A DNA stretch of 64,000 nt from NCBI RefSeq assembly GCF_050871315.1, contig NZ_JBJLRE010000009.1; one strand, 5' to 3'. This stretch comes from Kineococcus gynurae. GTDB taxonomy: Bacteria > Actinomycetota > Actinomycetes > Actinomycetales > Kineococcaceae. This document shows, piece after piece, positions 7,242 through 15,676 of the stretch; within the stretch, counting starts at the first letter, position 1, and each line of letters opens with the position of its first letter. Both the position numbers and the translations under genes were made by a program. The notes under the pieces were generated by a model. The model searched no databases. It was given only the letters and a program-made list of their open reading frames with translations, and was not told where the DNA came from.

Positions 7242-9245
7242 GTGAGCCCCTCCCCGTCGGACCCGCTCCTCGGGCGACGATTCGACGACCGCTACCGGGT
7301 GCTGTCCCGGATCGGCCGCGGTGGCATGGGGGTCGTCTACCGCGCCGAGGACGAGCGCCTCGACCGCGAGGTCGCCCTCAAGGTGCTGCGCGCCGACCTC
7401 GCCCACGAGCCCGAGGCCCGGCAGCGCTTCGTCCGCGAGGCCAAGTCCGCGGCCCGCCTCGCCCACCCCGGCATCGTCAGCGTCCTCGACCAGGGCAGCG
7501 ACGAGCAGACCGAGACCGCCTACCTGGTCATGGAGCTGGTCGGGGGCCAGACGCTCAAGGACGTCATCGCCGAGCACGGCGCGCTCACCCCGCGCGAGAC
7601 CCTCGACGTCGGCGAGGCGGTCTGCGACGCGCTGGCCGAGGCCCACCGCAAGGGCGTCCTGCACCGCGACGTGAAACCGGCCAACGTGCTGGTCGGTGAC
7701 GACGGACGGGTCAAGGTCGCCGACTTCGGGCTGGCCCGCGCGGCGACCGCCGCCGGCAGCACCGCGGCGAGCGCCCACGAGCTCATGGGCACGGTCGAGT
7801 ACCTGGCCCCGGAACGGGTCGCCCGCGGGGTGGCCGACGCGCGCAGCGACGTCTACGGCGTCGGCGTGCTGCTGTTCGAGATGCTGACCGGTGAGCCGCC
7901 CTTCCACGGCGACGACCCGGTGCGCCTGGCCTATCGCCACGTCTACGACGAGGCGCCCGCGCCCAGCTCGCTGGTCCCGGAGCTGCCGCCGCTGCTCGAC
8001 AGCGTCGTCGCCGAGGCCCTGGCCAAGGACCCCGACGACCGCCCGGCCGACGCCGGCGCCCTGCTGCTGCGGCTGCGGGCGGTCCGCGCAGCGCTCACCC
8101 CGACCGAGCTGGACACCCGTCCCGCGCGGGCCGCGACCCTGGCCGGTGCCCCCGCGGTGGGTGCGACCGTCCGGATCGACCTGGACCGCCCGGTCCGGGT
8201 CGGGGCGAGGCCGCTCGGGCTGACCGACGACCACGACGAGCCCGACCACGACGAGCCCGACCCCCTGGACGAAGCCGGCGCCGAGCGGCCCACCGGTGGC
8301 GGCGACCGCGGCGACGCGGGGGTGGTCCCCGGCTCCGGGGAGCCCGCGGGGTCCGGACGTCGCCGTGGGCGGGGGGGCCGCGCGGCGGTCGTCGTGCTGC
8401 TCGTGCTGGCCCTCGCGGGTGGTCTGTCCTGGTTCTTCCTGGCCGGGCCCGGGGCCTTCACGACGGTCCCCACGCTGGGCACCACCGACCCGGCCCAGGC
8501 GCAGACCCGGCTGGCGGCGGCCGGTTTCCAGGTGGATCGCGAGCAGGAGTTCAGCGACACCGTCGCGCAGGGACAGCTCATCGGCACCGATCCCGCGGTC
8601 GGGGACCGGGTGAAGAAGGAGGGCCAGGTCACCGTCCTGGTCAGCCGGGGCAAGCAGCGGTTCACGGTCCCCCCGGTCACCGGCCAGACGTTCCCCGAGG
8701 CGCGGGACGCGTTGCGCGAGATCGGGTTGGAGGTCGAACGGGCGCCCGACGAGTTCAGCCAGGACGTCGCCGACGGTGACGTCATCCGCACCGACCCGGT
8801 GGCCGGGCAGCTGCAGGACCACGACGCCCCCGTCACCGTGGTGGTGTCCAAGGGTCGCGAACCGGCCGAGCTGCCCCAGGTGAGCGGCGGGTCGCTGGCC
8901 GACGCCGAGCAGGCCCTGCGCGACGCCCGGCTCGAGGTCGTCGTGAAGCGAGAGTTCAACGAGGACGTGGCCAAGGACGACGTGATCTCGCAGACCCCGG
9001 ACTCCGGCGACGTCTTCGTCGGCGACACCGTCACCCTGGTCGTCTCCGACGGCCCGCCGCTCGTCCCGGTGCCCACCGTGCAGGGTCAGCAGGTCGGCCC
9101 GGCCACCGAGCAGCTGCGCGCCCTCGGGTTCCAGGTCCGGGTGAACCGGGTCCTCGGCGGCATCTTCGGCACCGTGCGGGACAGCTCCCCCGCGGCCGGG
9201 ACGAACGCCCCCAAGGGCTCGACGATCACCCTCACCGTCGTCTGA
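7242..9245 (+). CDS. pknL: PASTA-domain Ser/Thr protein kinase (PknL type)
   Basis: A 667-residue membrane kinase. The cytoplasmic kinase domain (about 15-275) has the Gly loop GRGGMG (25-30), K47, HRDVKPAN (141-148), DFG (161-163) and the APE-like APER (189-192). A juxtamembrane linker with a DHDEPDHDEPD repeat leads to one transmembrane helix (about 382-402), then four extracellular PASTA repeats to the C-terminus. It phosphorylates targets on Ser/Thr in response to peptidoglycan fragments; the M. tuberculosis PknL substrate Rv2175c has a homologue at 4223-4612. M. tuberculosis PknL is shorter outside the membrane as remembered, so the repeats make this copy closer to PknB in layout. A strong hairpin follows the stop. 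Confidence 0.88.
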   Translation: MSPSPSDPLLGRRFDDRYRVLSRIGRGGMGVVYRAEDERLDREVALKVLRADLAHEPEARQRFVREAKSAARLAHPGIVSVLDQGSDEQTETAYLVMELVGGQTLKDVIAEHGALTPRETLDVGEAVCDALAEAHRKGVLHRDVKPANVLVGDDGRVKVADFGLARAATAAGSTAASAHELMGTVEYLAPERVARGVADARSDVYGVGVLLFEMLTGEPPFHGDDPVRLAYRHVYDEAPAPSSLVPELPPLLDSVVAEALAKDPDDRPADAGALLLRLRAVRAALTPTELDTRPARAATLAGAPAVGATVRIDLDRPVRVGARPLGLTDDHDEPDHDEPDPLDEAGAERPTGGGDRGDAGVVPGSGEPAGSGRRRGRGGRAAVVVLLVLALAGGLSWFFLAGPGAFTTVPTLGTTDPAQAQTRLAAAGFQVDREQEFSDTVAQGQLIGTDPAVGDRVKKEGQVTVLVSRGKQRFTVPPVTGQTFPEARDALREIGLEVERAPDEFSQDVADGDVIRTDPVAGQLQDHDAPVTVVVSKGREPAELPQVSGGSLADAEQALRDARLEVVVKREFNEDVAKDDVISQTPDSGDVFVGDTVTLVVSDGPPLVPVPTVQGQQVGPATEQLRALGFQVRVNRVLGGIFGTVRDSSPAAGTNAPKGSTITLTVV

Positions 9246-9276
9246 GCGCACCGGAGCGACGTCCGCCGGACGCGAG

Positions 9277-9306
9277 ACGGGCCCCGACCGGTCGGTCGGG
9301 GCCCGT
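9277..9306. terminator. Bidirectional terminator between pknL and aroG
   Basis: A perfect 13-bp stem (ACGGGCCCCGACC with its complement) and a GGTC loop lie midway between two convergent stops, with no U-tract, as usual in high-GC actinomycetes. Confidence 0.8.
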
Positions 9307-9321
9307 CCTCGTCGGTGCGGG

Positions 9322-10722
9322 TCAGCGCTGCTGCAGCATCTCCGCGGCCAGGAAGGCGAGCTCCAGGCTCTGCTGGTGGTTGAGCCGCGGGTCGCAGAGC
9401 GACTCGTAGCGGGTGGCCAGGCCGGCGTCGTCGATGTCGAAGGCGCCGCCGAGGCACTCGGTGACGTCGTCACCGGTCAGCTCGACGTGCAGACCGCCGG
9501 GGACCGTCCCGAGCGTGGCGTGCACCTCGAAGAAGCCGCGGACCTCCTCGACCACGTCGTCGAACCGCCGCGTCTTGTAGCCCGACTGCGACGTGATCGT
9601 GTTGCCGTGCATGGGGTCGCAGACCCAGGTGACGACCCGGCCGGAGTCGCGGACCCCGGCGACGAGGGCCGGCAGCGCCTCCCGGATCACCCCGGCCCCC
9701 ATGCGGGAGATGAAGGTCAGCCGGCCCGGCTCGTTGAACGGGTCGATCCGGTCGGCCAGCGCCAGGGCGTCCGCCACCGACGTCTTCGGGCCGAGCTTGA
9801 CCCCGATGGGGTTGCGCACCCGGGCGGCGAAGTCGACGTGGGCGCCGTCGAGCTGACGGGTGCGCTCCCCGATCCAGATCATGTGGGCCGAGGTGTCGTA
9901 GGGGCCGCCCTGCCGCACGTCGGCGGAGGTCGGACCGCTCAGCGGCGGTTCCTCGTCCAGGGTCCGGGTCAGCGGCCGCTCGTAGTCGAGCAGCAGCGCC
10001 TCGTGGCTGGCGAAGAACTGCACCGTGCGCAGCGCGTCGAAGTCGGCGCCGCAGGCGGCCATGAACCGCATGGCCTTGTCGACGTCCTTGGCCAGGGCGT
10101 CGTAGCGGGCGTTGGCGGTGGTGGCGGCGAACCCGCGGTTCCACTCGTGGACCTTGCGCAGGTCCGCGTAGCCACCGGTGGTGAAGGCCCGGATGAGGTT
10201 CAGCGTCGCCGAGGCCGTGTGGTAGGCCCGCAGCAGCCGCTGCGGGTCCGGGGTGCGGCCCTCGGCGGTGAAGGAGAAGTCGTTGACGGCGTCGCCGCGG
10301 TAGGCGGGCAGCGTCACGTCGCCGCGGGTCTCCAGGTTGGAGCTGCGCGGCTTGGAGAACTGCCCGGCCATCCGGCCGACCTTGATGACCGGCAGGCCGC
10401 CGCCGTAGGTGAGGACCGCCGACATCTGCAGCATGGTCTTGACCCGACGACGGATGCCGTCGGCGGTGGCCCCGGCGAAGGTCTCGGCGCAGTCCCCGCC
10501 CTGCAGCAGGAACGCCTCACCGCGCGCGGCCTGGGCCAGCTGGGCGCGGAGCTGGTCGGCCTCGCCCGCGAACACCAGGGGCGGGTAGGAGGCGAGCTCG
10601 GCGTGCACCTGGGCCAGCGCGGCGGCGTCGGGCCACTCCGGCTGCTGGGCGGCGGGCAGGTCCGGCCACGCGGTCGCGGCGGGACCGGTCACGGGGACGG
10701 TCGTCGTCGTGGGAGAACTCAC
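9322..10722 (-). CDS. aroG: 3-deoxy-7-phosphoheptulonate synthase, class II
   Basis: A 466-residue plant-type DAHP synthase that condenses PEP and erythrose-4-phosphate, the entry step of the shikimate pathway. Diagnostic segments run in order: LLQGGDCAETF, RMAGQFSKPRS, HEWNRGF, WIGERTRQLDGAHVDF, NPIGVKLGPK, WVCDPMHGNT and LHVELTGDDVTECLGGA. The frame opens at 10761, but GTG 10722 has a GGGAG site and starts at a sensible N-terminus. It is the last gene of a likely plsC-pfk-aroG reverse-strand run, 76 bp after the phosphofructokinase. The position matches Rv2178c. Confidence 0.95.
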   Translation of the reverse strand: MSSPTTTTVPVTGPAATAWPDLPAAQQPEWPDAAALAQVHAELASYPPLVFAGEADQLRAQLAQAARGEAFLLQGGDCAETFAGATADGIRRRVKTMLQMSAVLTYGGGLPVIKVGRMAGQFSKPRSSNLETRGDVTLPAYRGDAVNDFSFTAEGRTPDPQRLLRAYHTASATLNLIRAFTTGGYADLRKVHEWNRGFAATTANARYDALAKDVDKAMRFMAACGADFDALRTVQFFASHEALLLDYERPLTRTLDEEPPLSGPTSADVRQGGPYDTSAHMIWIGERTRQLDGAHVDFAARVRNPIGVKLGPKTSVADALALADRIDPFNEPGRLTFISRMGAGVIREALPALVAGVRDSGRVVTWVCDPMHGNTITSQSGYKTRRFDDVVEEVRGFFEVHATLGTVPGGLHVELTGDDVTECLGGAFDIDDAGLATRYESLCDPRLNHQQSLELAFLAAEMLQQR

Positions 10723-10798
10723 CCGGGCAGTCTCCCACCTGCGCCGCCCGCTCCGGACCATCCCCGATCACCCGGGCGGGACAGGTCACCGGGGTGGC

Positions 10799-11830
10799 CT
10801 ACCAGCGCAGGTCGGCGGTCTCGGCGATCCGTTCGGCGGGCACCGTCCGCAGGACGTCGGTGCCCTCCGCCAGCGGCACCTGCACGACCGCGCTGCCCCG
10901 CAGCGCCGCCATGGTCCCGAACTCCCCTCGGGCGATCGCCTCGATCGCCGAGAGCCCGAAGCGGGTGGCCAGGATGCGGTCGGCGGCCGTGGGGCTGCCC
11001 CCGCGCACGAGGTGGCCGAGCACGGTGACCCGGGTGGAGACCTTGGGCAGGCGGGTGGCGAGCTCACGTTCCAGCTGCTCCCCCGCCCCGCCGAGCTGCA
11101 CGTGCCCGAACGCGTCCAGCGGGGCGTCGCGGACGGCGTCGGCCCCGGCGACCGCGGCCCCCTCGGAGACCACCAGCAGCGGGGCGCGGCCCTCGGCGAG
11201 GACGCGCTCGACGGTCGCGGCGACGGCGTCGAGGTCGACGGGGACCTCCGGCAGCAGGGTGACGTGGGCGCCCGCCGCGAGCCCGGTGTGCAGCGCGATC
11301 CACCCCGCGTGGCGGCCCATCACCTCGACGATCATGGCCCGGTGGTGGGAGGCCCCGGTGGTGACCAGCCGGTCGCAGCACTCGACCGCGGTCTGCACGG
11401 CGGTGTCGAACCCGAACGTGGAGTCGGTCCCCGACAGGTCGTTGTCGATCGTCTTGGGGGCCCCGACGACGGCCACCCCCGCCGCGGTCAGCCGCGTCGC
11501 GACCCCGAGGGTGTCCTCCCCGCCGATGGCGAGCAGCGCGTCGACCCCGACGTCGGCGAGCGCCGAGCGGACCTCGGCGACCCCGTGCTCGACGGAGTCC
11601 TTGAACGGGTTGGTCCGGCTGGAGCCGAGCAGGGTGCCCCCGACGTCCAGCAGGGACCGCACACCCGCCTCGTCGAGGTCGACCACGTCGCGGTCCAGGA
11701 CCCCCCGCCAGCCGTCGCGGAAGCCGAGGAACTCCATGCCGTGACGCTGCGTCCCGGCCACGACCGCGGCCCGGATGACGGCGTTGAGGCCGGGGCAGTC
11801 CCCGCCCCCGGTCAGGATCCCGACGCGCAC
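10799..11830 (-). CDS. pfkA: 6-phosphofructokinase, group III, PPi-type residues
   Basis: A 343-residue phosphofructokinase beginning VRVGILTGGGDCPGLNAVIR. The donor-site residues decide the phosphoryl donor: GGEDT (103-107) places Asp at the position that is Gly in ATP enzymes, and PKTIDND (125-131) has the Lys seen in PPi enzymes; the catalytic Asp lies in TIDND. This pairing was described for the PPi-dependent enzyme of Amycolatopsis. It would phosphorylate fructose-6-phosphate reversibly. GTG 11830 has GGGAGG seven bases upstream. It sits between plsC and aroG on the same strand. ATP dependence remains possible until assayed. Confidence 0.88.
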   Translation of the reverse strand: MRVGILTGGGDCPGLNAVIRAAVVAGTQRHGMEFLGFRDGWRGVLDRDVVDLDEAGVRSLLDVGGTLLGSSRTNPFKDSVEHGVAEVRSALADVGVDALLAIGGEDTLGVATRLTAAGVAVVGAPKTIDNDLSGTDSTFGFDTAVQTAVECCDRLVTTGASHHRAMIVEVMGRHAGWIALHTGLAAGAHVTLLPEVPVDLDAVAATVERVLAEGRAPLLVVSEGAAVAGADAVRDAPLDAFGHVQLGGAGEQLERELATRLPKVSTRVTVLGHLVRGGSPTAADRILATRFGLSAIEAIARGEFGTMAALRGSAVVQVPLAEGTDVLRTVPAERIAETADLRW

Positions 11831-11878
11831 GTGCGACCTCCCTGTCGTGGGCGCCGCGGGATGATCCGCGGCGATCGC

Positions 11879-11891
11879 GGCAGACTCTGCC
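11879..11891. promoter_or_regulatory. Operator-like palindrome upstream of pfkA
   Basis: GGCAGACTCTGCC is a perfect 6-1-6 inverted repeat 49 bp upstream of the pfkA start, in the 94-bp gap after plsC. A second short hairpin (11852-11873) lies closer to the gene. No regulator is assigned. Confidence 0.3.
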
Positions 11892-11924
11892 ACGCCGGAG
11901 GGACGGGACGGTCGAGGACCCCGG

Positions 11925-12638
11925 TCAACGCTCCGGCGCGTCGCGACCCCTCCGGCGGGCCAGCTGCTGGTTGACCCCGGCGCGGGCCGCGTACTCGTCC
12001 ACGTACTCCTGCCCGGACAGCGACCGGATGGCGGCCATGACCTCCTCGGTCACCGCGCGCACGACGGTCTCGTCGTCGGCCTGCGCGCTGCGGTCGGAGA
12101 AGTCCAGCGGGGCCCCGACGACGACGCCGACCCGGCGGATGCGGGGCAGCACGCGGTGCTTCGGGATGACCTTCTCGGTGCCGACCATGGCGACCGGCAG
12201 CACCGGCACCCCCGAGCGCAGCGCGATCCGGGCGACCCCGGTCCGCCCCCGGTAGAGCCGGCCGTCCGGGGAGCGCGTGCCCTCGGGGTAGATGCCGAAC
12301 AGCTCGCCGTCCTCGAGCACCGCGAGGGCCCCGGCGAGCGCCGCCTCGGCCGCCCGGCCCCCCGTGCGGTCGACCGGCAGCTGCCCGATCCCCCGGAAGA
12401 ACATCGCCGAGAACCGCCCCTTCACGCCCCGGCCGGTGAAGAACTCGGCCTTGGCGATGAAGGTGATGCGCCGCGGCACGACCACGGGCAGCACGACGGC
12501 GTCGATGATCGAGAGGTGGTTGCTGGCGAGGATCGCCGGACCCCGCGCCGGGACGTGGTCCAGGCCCCGGACCCAGGGCCGCAGGACGAGCTTGAGGGCC
12601 GGGTCGGCCACGAGCAGCTTGATGAGCCAGTAGAGCAC
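11925..12638 (-). CDS. 1-acyl-glycerol-3-phosphate acyltransferase (PlsC family)
   Basis: A 237-residue membrane-associated acyltransferase. The catalytic HX4D is H41-D46 in NHLSIID, the glycerophosphate-binding motif is YPEGTRSPDG (117-126), and VPVLPVAMVGTEKV follows. It would acylate lysophosphatidic acid to phosphatidic acid at the inner membrane face. Its position matches Rv2182c. It opens a likely run with pfkA (94 bp gap) and aroG. The C-terminal tail ends in a basic ARRRGRDAPER stretch. Confidence 0.9.
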   Translation of the reverse strand: MLYWLIKLLVADPALKLVLRPWVRGLDHVPARGPAILASNHLSIIDAVVLPVVVPRRITFIAKAEFFTGRGVKGRFSAMFFRGIGQLPVDRTGGRAAEAALAGALAVLEDGELFGIYPEGTRSPDGRLYRGRTGVARIALRSGVPVLPVAMVGTEKVIPKHRVLPRIRRVGVVVGAPLDFSDRSAQADDETVVRAVTEEVMAAIRSLSGQEYVDEYAARAGVNQQLARRRGRDAPER

Positions 12639-12795
12639 CGGAGGGCCTTTCCGTGCGGTCCGGCCGAGGGGTCCCGGGGCGCTCCGGCGACCGGGCCGGT
12701 TCCCGCCCGGAGCCTAGCCGGGGCGGGTCGCGGCGGCTCCGTCGCGGGAACCCTCCCGGCGGGTCCCGCCCCGGTGGGTACCCGTCCCGGAGGGT

Positions 12796-12831
12796 GCCCG
12801 CGTGGATGCCCGCGTGGATGCCGGCGGGGAT
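12796..12831 (+). repeat. 12-bp tandem microrepeat, three units
   Basis: GCCCGCGTGGAT occurs twice without a gap (12796-12819) and a third, diverged unit follows. It lies in the 349-bp gap between the divergent plsC and the 12988 gene; the rest of that gap shows only another microrepeat (12890-12933) and no convincing ORF. Confidence 0.7.
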
Positions 12832-12889
12832 GGTCGCGGGTGACGCCGGGGATCTCCTGCCGGCGCACAGCACCGGGTCGGGCGGGCGC

Positions 12890-12933
12890 GGACCGGGTGC
12901 GGACCGGGTGCGGACCGGGTGCGGACGGCGTGC
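12890..12933 (+). repeat. 11-bp tandem microrepeat, three perfect units
   Basis: GGACCGGGTGC occurs three times head to tail (12890-12922), with a diverged fourth copy. The period is one helical turn. It ends 54 bp before GTG 12988, so it could affect that promoter, or be simple slippage. Confidence 0.75.
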
Positions 12934-12987
12934 ACGAGACGGCCCGGACCGCCTCGACCGGGGCGCATCCCCGTGACACGATGGGGT

Positions 12988-13749
12988 GTGCCTGCTGACC
13001 CGGACGACGGTTCCGGACCCCTCGACGTCGACGCGGCCTTCGCCGAGATCGTCGCCCGCTGGCACGACCCGCAGCCTTCCGCCGGCCCCGTCCGGCCCGT
13101 CCATCCCCTCGCCCCCGCCCCGACCGACGACGGCGGAGCCCCGGACGCCCGGCCCGAGCGACGCCCCGGCGGCGCGGACGAGCCCCGGTCCGACCCGGAC
13201 GGCGCGGACCCGGGTGACGCGTCCGCCAGGAGGCCGACCCCACCGCAGGCCGACCCGACCGGGACCGACGCTCCCGCCGCCGCCCAGCGTCCCGAGGTGG
13301 GCCGGCCGGACCAGCCGCGTCCCGACCAGCTGCGTCCCGACCAGCTGCGTCCCGACTCGGCCTGCACGATCCGCCCGGCCCGGCCGCTCCCCCCCGCCCC
13401 GCGCGAGGACGCCCTGCCCGGTCGCCACGTGCGTCCCGAGGGCCCGCCCGCCCACGCCACGCATCGTGAGGACCGGGAGCCGCGGACCGACCGAGACGAG
13501 TTCGACTGGCTGGACGAGGGGTTCACCCCCGCCGAACCCGCTCCGCTCCCCCGCGACGTCCTGGGCTGGGCCGCCTGGGCCGCGGTCATCGGCGCCCCCC
13601 TGGTCCTGCTGGTGCTGGCCCTGACCTGGCACTCGGTGCCCTCGCTGCTCACCGCCGCCATCGCCGCGGTCTTCGTGGGCGGGTTCGCGACGCTGGTCGT
13701 GCGGTTGCCCTCCTCGCGGGACGACGACGACGACGGCGCGGTCGTCTAG
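12988..13749 (+). CDS. Actinobacterial membrane protein, acidic/proline-rich N-terminus
   Basis: A 253-residue protein of unknown function. The first 20 residues include DVDAAFAEIVARW, a conserved-looking helix. A low-complexity Pro/Asp/Arg region of about 140 residues follows, with an RPDQL repeat, then a DEFDWLDEGFTP segment and two C-terminal transmembrane helices (about 195-219 and 223-244) before an acidic tail. GTG 12988 starts directly before the conserved helix; the frame is open further upstream but that part is repetitive DNA. It lies between plsC and glkA, where mycobacteria and streptomycetes carry a similar small membrane protein as I recall. Confidence 0.65.
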   Translation: MPADPDDGSGPLDVDAAFAEIVARWHDPQPSAGPVRPVHPLAPAPTDDGGAPDARPERRPGGADEPRSDPDGADPGDASARRPTPPQADPTGTDAPAAAQRPEVGRPDQPRPDQLRPDQLRPDSACTIRPARPLPPAPREDALPGRHVRPEGPPAHATHREDREPRTDRDEFDWLDEGFTPAEPAPLPRDVLGWAAWAAVIGAPLVLLVLALTWHSVPSLLTAAIAAVFVGGFATLVVRLPSSRDDDDDGAVV

Positions 13750-13777
13750 ACGGCAACCGATCCCGACCGAGCCCGCC

Positions 13778-14533
13778 TCAGCCGAGCGGCACCCGCAGGT
13801 CGGCGACCAGGACGAGGTGGTCGGTGGCCGCGACCGCGTCGGCCCCGACGTCGGGCGTCCACACCCGCTCGACCGTCACCCGCCGGTCGACCAGCACCGC
13901 GTCGATGCGGCGGCGGGGGGCGCGGGCGGGGAACGTCGGGAAGGTGGACCCGACCTGCTCGGCGGCGTCGGACAACCGCTCGCACAGGTAGCGACGGGCC
14001 GGTCCGTCGGCCTCGTTGAGGTCCCCGGCCAGGATCTCCGGCGTTCCGGCGGCCGAACCGGCCCCGGGCGGCGGGGTCGTGCAGACGCGGGTCGCGTGGT
14101 CGTGCCGTTCCGCCTCGTCCAGTCCCAGGTGGATGCTGCCGACCCGGACCGCGGCCCACGCGCCGTCGTCACCGGGCACCCGCACCTCGACCTCGGCGAC
14201 CCCGCGCCGGCGGACGGGACGGCGCCCCCGCCAGAACGGGGTGGGCAGGGCCCGCACGGCGCCGGCGACGACGTCGACGCGGTCGGTCGCGAGGACCGCG
14301 GTGCCGGCACCGGCCCGGCCGAGCGCGACCGTGCGCAGCCCGAGGTCGCGGGCCAGCGCGGTCGCCCGGTGCCGGGTCCAGATCCGGGTGGGGACCTCCT
14401 GCAGGCAGAGCACGTCGGCCCCGGTCGCGGCCAGCACCCGCCGCAGGGCGGCCCGGTCGTCGGCGCACTCACGGACGTTCGCGCTGGCCAGGCGCAGGGC
14501 GACCGTCCCACCGGCGGCGGAGGTCCCGCCCAC
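13778..14533 (-). CDS. Endonuclease/exonuclease/phosphatase family protein
   Basis: A 251-residue EEP-fold phosphoesterase. In order: RLASANVRE (first Asn), LCLQEV (metal-binding Glu), VGSIHLGL (His), LAGDLNEAD (Asp-x-Asn) and ATDHLVLVADL (terminal Asp-His). All core residues of the DNase I/exonuclease III fold are present, but the chain is short. The substrate (DNA, RNA or phospholipid) cannot be told, and no signal peptide is evident. The GTG start lies 8 bp after the glkA stop, so it is probably co-transcribed with the ROK kinases. Confidence 0.8.
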   Translation of the reverse strand: MGGTSAAGGTVALRLASANVRECADDRAALRRVLAATGADVLCLQEVPTRIWTRHRATALARDLGLRTVALGRAGAGTAVLATDRVDVVAGAVRALPTPFWRGRRPVRRRGVAEVEVRVPGDDGAWAAVRVGSIHLGLDEAERHDHATRVCTTPPPGAGSAAGTPEILAGDLNEADGPARRYLCERLSDAAEQVGSTFPTFPARAPRRRIDAVLVDRRVTVERVWTPDVGADAVAATDHLVLVADLRVPLG

Positions 14534-14541
14534 GGGACCCC

Positions 14542-15666
14542 TCAGCCCCAGCCGCGGGACAGGTCGGCGGACCCGACGAGACCGGCCTGGGGGCCGAGCT
14601 CGGCGCGCGCGATGCGCAGCTCGGGCCGGAACCCGCGCCCGGTCAGCGTGCGGCGGTAGGCCTCGCGGGCCGGACCGAGCAGCAGCTCGTCGGCGTCGGA
14701 GACCCCCCCGCCGATGACGACCGTGCCCGGGTCGAGGGCCGCGGCCAGGTTGGCGATGCCGATCCCGAGCCAGCGTCCGACGTCCTCGAACAGCTCGGTG
14801 GCGGCCGGGTCCCCGCCCCGGGCGGCCTCGGTGACCAGGGGGCCGGTGATGGCCTCGGGGTCACCCCCGGCCATGTCCAGCAGGCGGTGCGCGACCGGGG
14901 AGTTGGCCCGGGCGAGCTCCCGGGCCTCGCGCACCAACGCGTTGCCCGAGGCGTACTGCTCCCAGCAACCGCGGTTGCCGCACTCGCAGCGGTGACCGCC
15001 CGGCACCACGATCATGTGCCCGAACTCGCCGGCGATCCCGTAGCGGCCGCGCTGCACGCTGCCCGAGGTGACGATGCCCCCGCCGATGCCCGTCCCGAGC
15101 GTCACGCAGAGCAGGCGGCTCTCGCCCCGTCCGGCCCCGAAGCGGTACTCACCCCAGGCCGCGGCGTTGGCGTCGTTCTCGACGACGGTCCGCCGGCCCA
15201 CGCGCCGCCCCAGCCGGGCGCGCACCCGTCGTTCGACGGCCTCGCGCAACGGTTCGTGGCGCCAGGCGAGGTGGGGGGCGAACAGGACGGTGGACCGTTC
15301 GGCGTCGACGAACCCGGCGGCCCCGATGCCGACGGAGACGATGTCGTGGTCGCGCGCGAACTCCTCGACGATCTCGGCGATGGTGTCCTCGACCCCCTGC
15401 GGGGAGGTGGTCGGGGTGACCCGACGCAGCTGGGCGACGACGCGCCCCTCGCCGTCGACGACGCCGGCCGCGACCTTGGTCCCACCGATGTCGATACCCA
15501 CAGCGGGACCGTCCCCGATGAGGGCCCGACGGGTCTGCTGGCGCAACCGCTGGCGCAGCTCGGCCCGGCGCGGGTCCGGCGTGCGGGCGGCCCGGGCGGC
15601 CGCCTTGCGGGGGATCACCGGTTTGACGGTGGCCTTGCGGGGGGTGGCCTTGCGGGGTGTCGCCAT
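14542..15666 (-). CDS. glkA: ROK-family glucokinase
   Basis: A 374-residue ROK kinase with an unusual basic N-terminal tail of about 50 residues containing TPRKAT repeats. The phosphate-binding DIGGTK lies near residue 58-63. ENDANAAAWGEYRFG marks the sugar site, and CECGNRGCWEQYASG is the Cys-rich zinc motif with the CxCGxxGCxE signature. Actinobacterial GlkA phosphorylates glucose with ATP or polyphosphate and takes part in carbon control. ATG 15666 is preferred over 15672 because GAGAGG is then correctly spaced. It follows a second ROK gene after 10 bp. Confidence 0.88.
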   Translation of the reverse strand: MATPRKATPRKATVKPVIPRKAAARAARTPDPRRAELRQRLRQQTRRALIGDGPAVGIDIGGTKVAAGVVDGEGRVVAQLRRVTPTTSPQGVEDTIAEIVEEFARDHDIVSVGIGAAGFVDAERSTVLFAPHLAWRHEPLREAVERRVRARLGRRVGRRTVVENDANAAAWGEYRFGAGRGESRLLCVTLGTGIGGGIVTSGSVQRGRYGIAGEFGHMIVVPGGHRCECGNRGCWEQYASGNALVREARELARANSPVAHRLLDMAGGDPEAITGPLVTEAARGGDPAATELFEDVGRWLGIGIANLAAALDPGTVVIGGGVSDADELLLGPAREAYRRTLTGRGFRPELRIARAELGPQAGLVGSADLSRGWG

Positions 15667-15676
15667 CGTCATCCTC

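Noticed and set aside
9277..9306. Operator for a symmetric repressor
   Set aside because: It sits between two convergent stops, where a bidirectional terminator is expected; no promoter is near.
11812..13632. 606-codon reverse frame across pfkA, plsC and the repeat region
   Set aside because: Contains repeat-encoded peptides (GIHAGIHAG) and no homology; the plsC frame and the 12988 gene explain the region.
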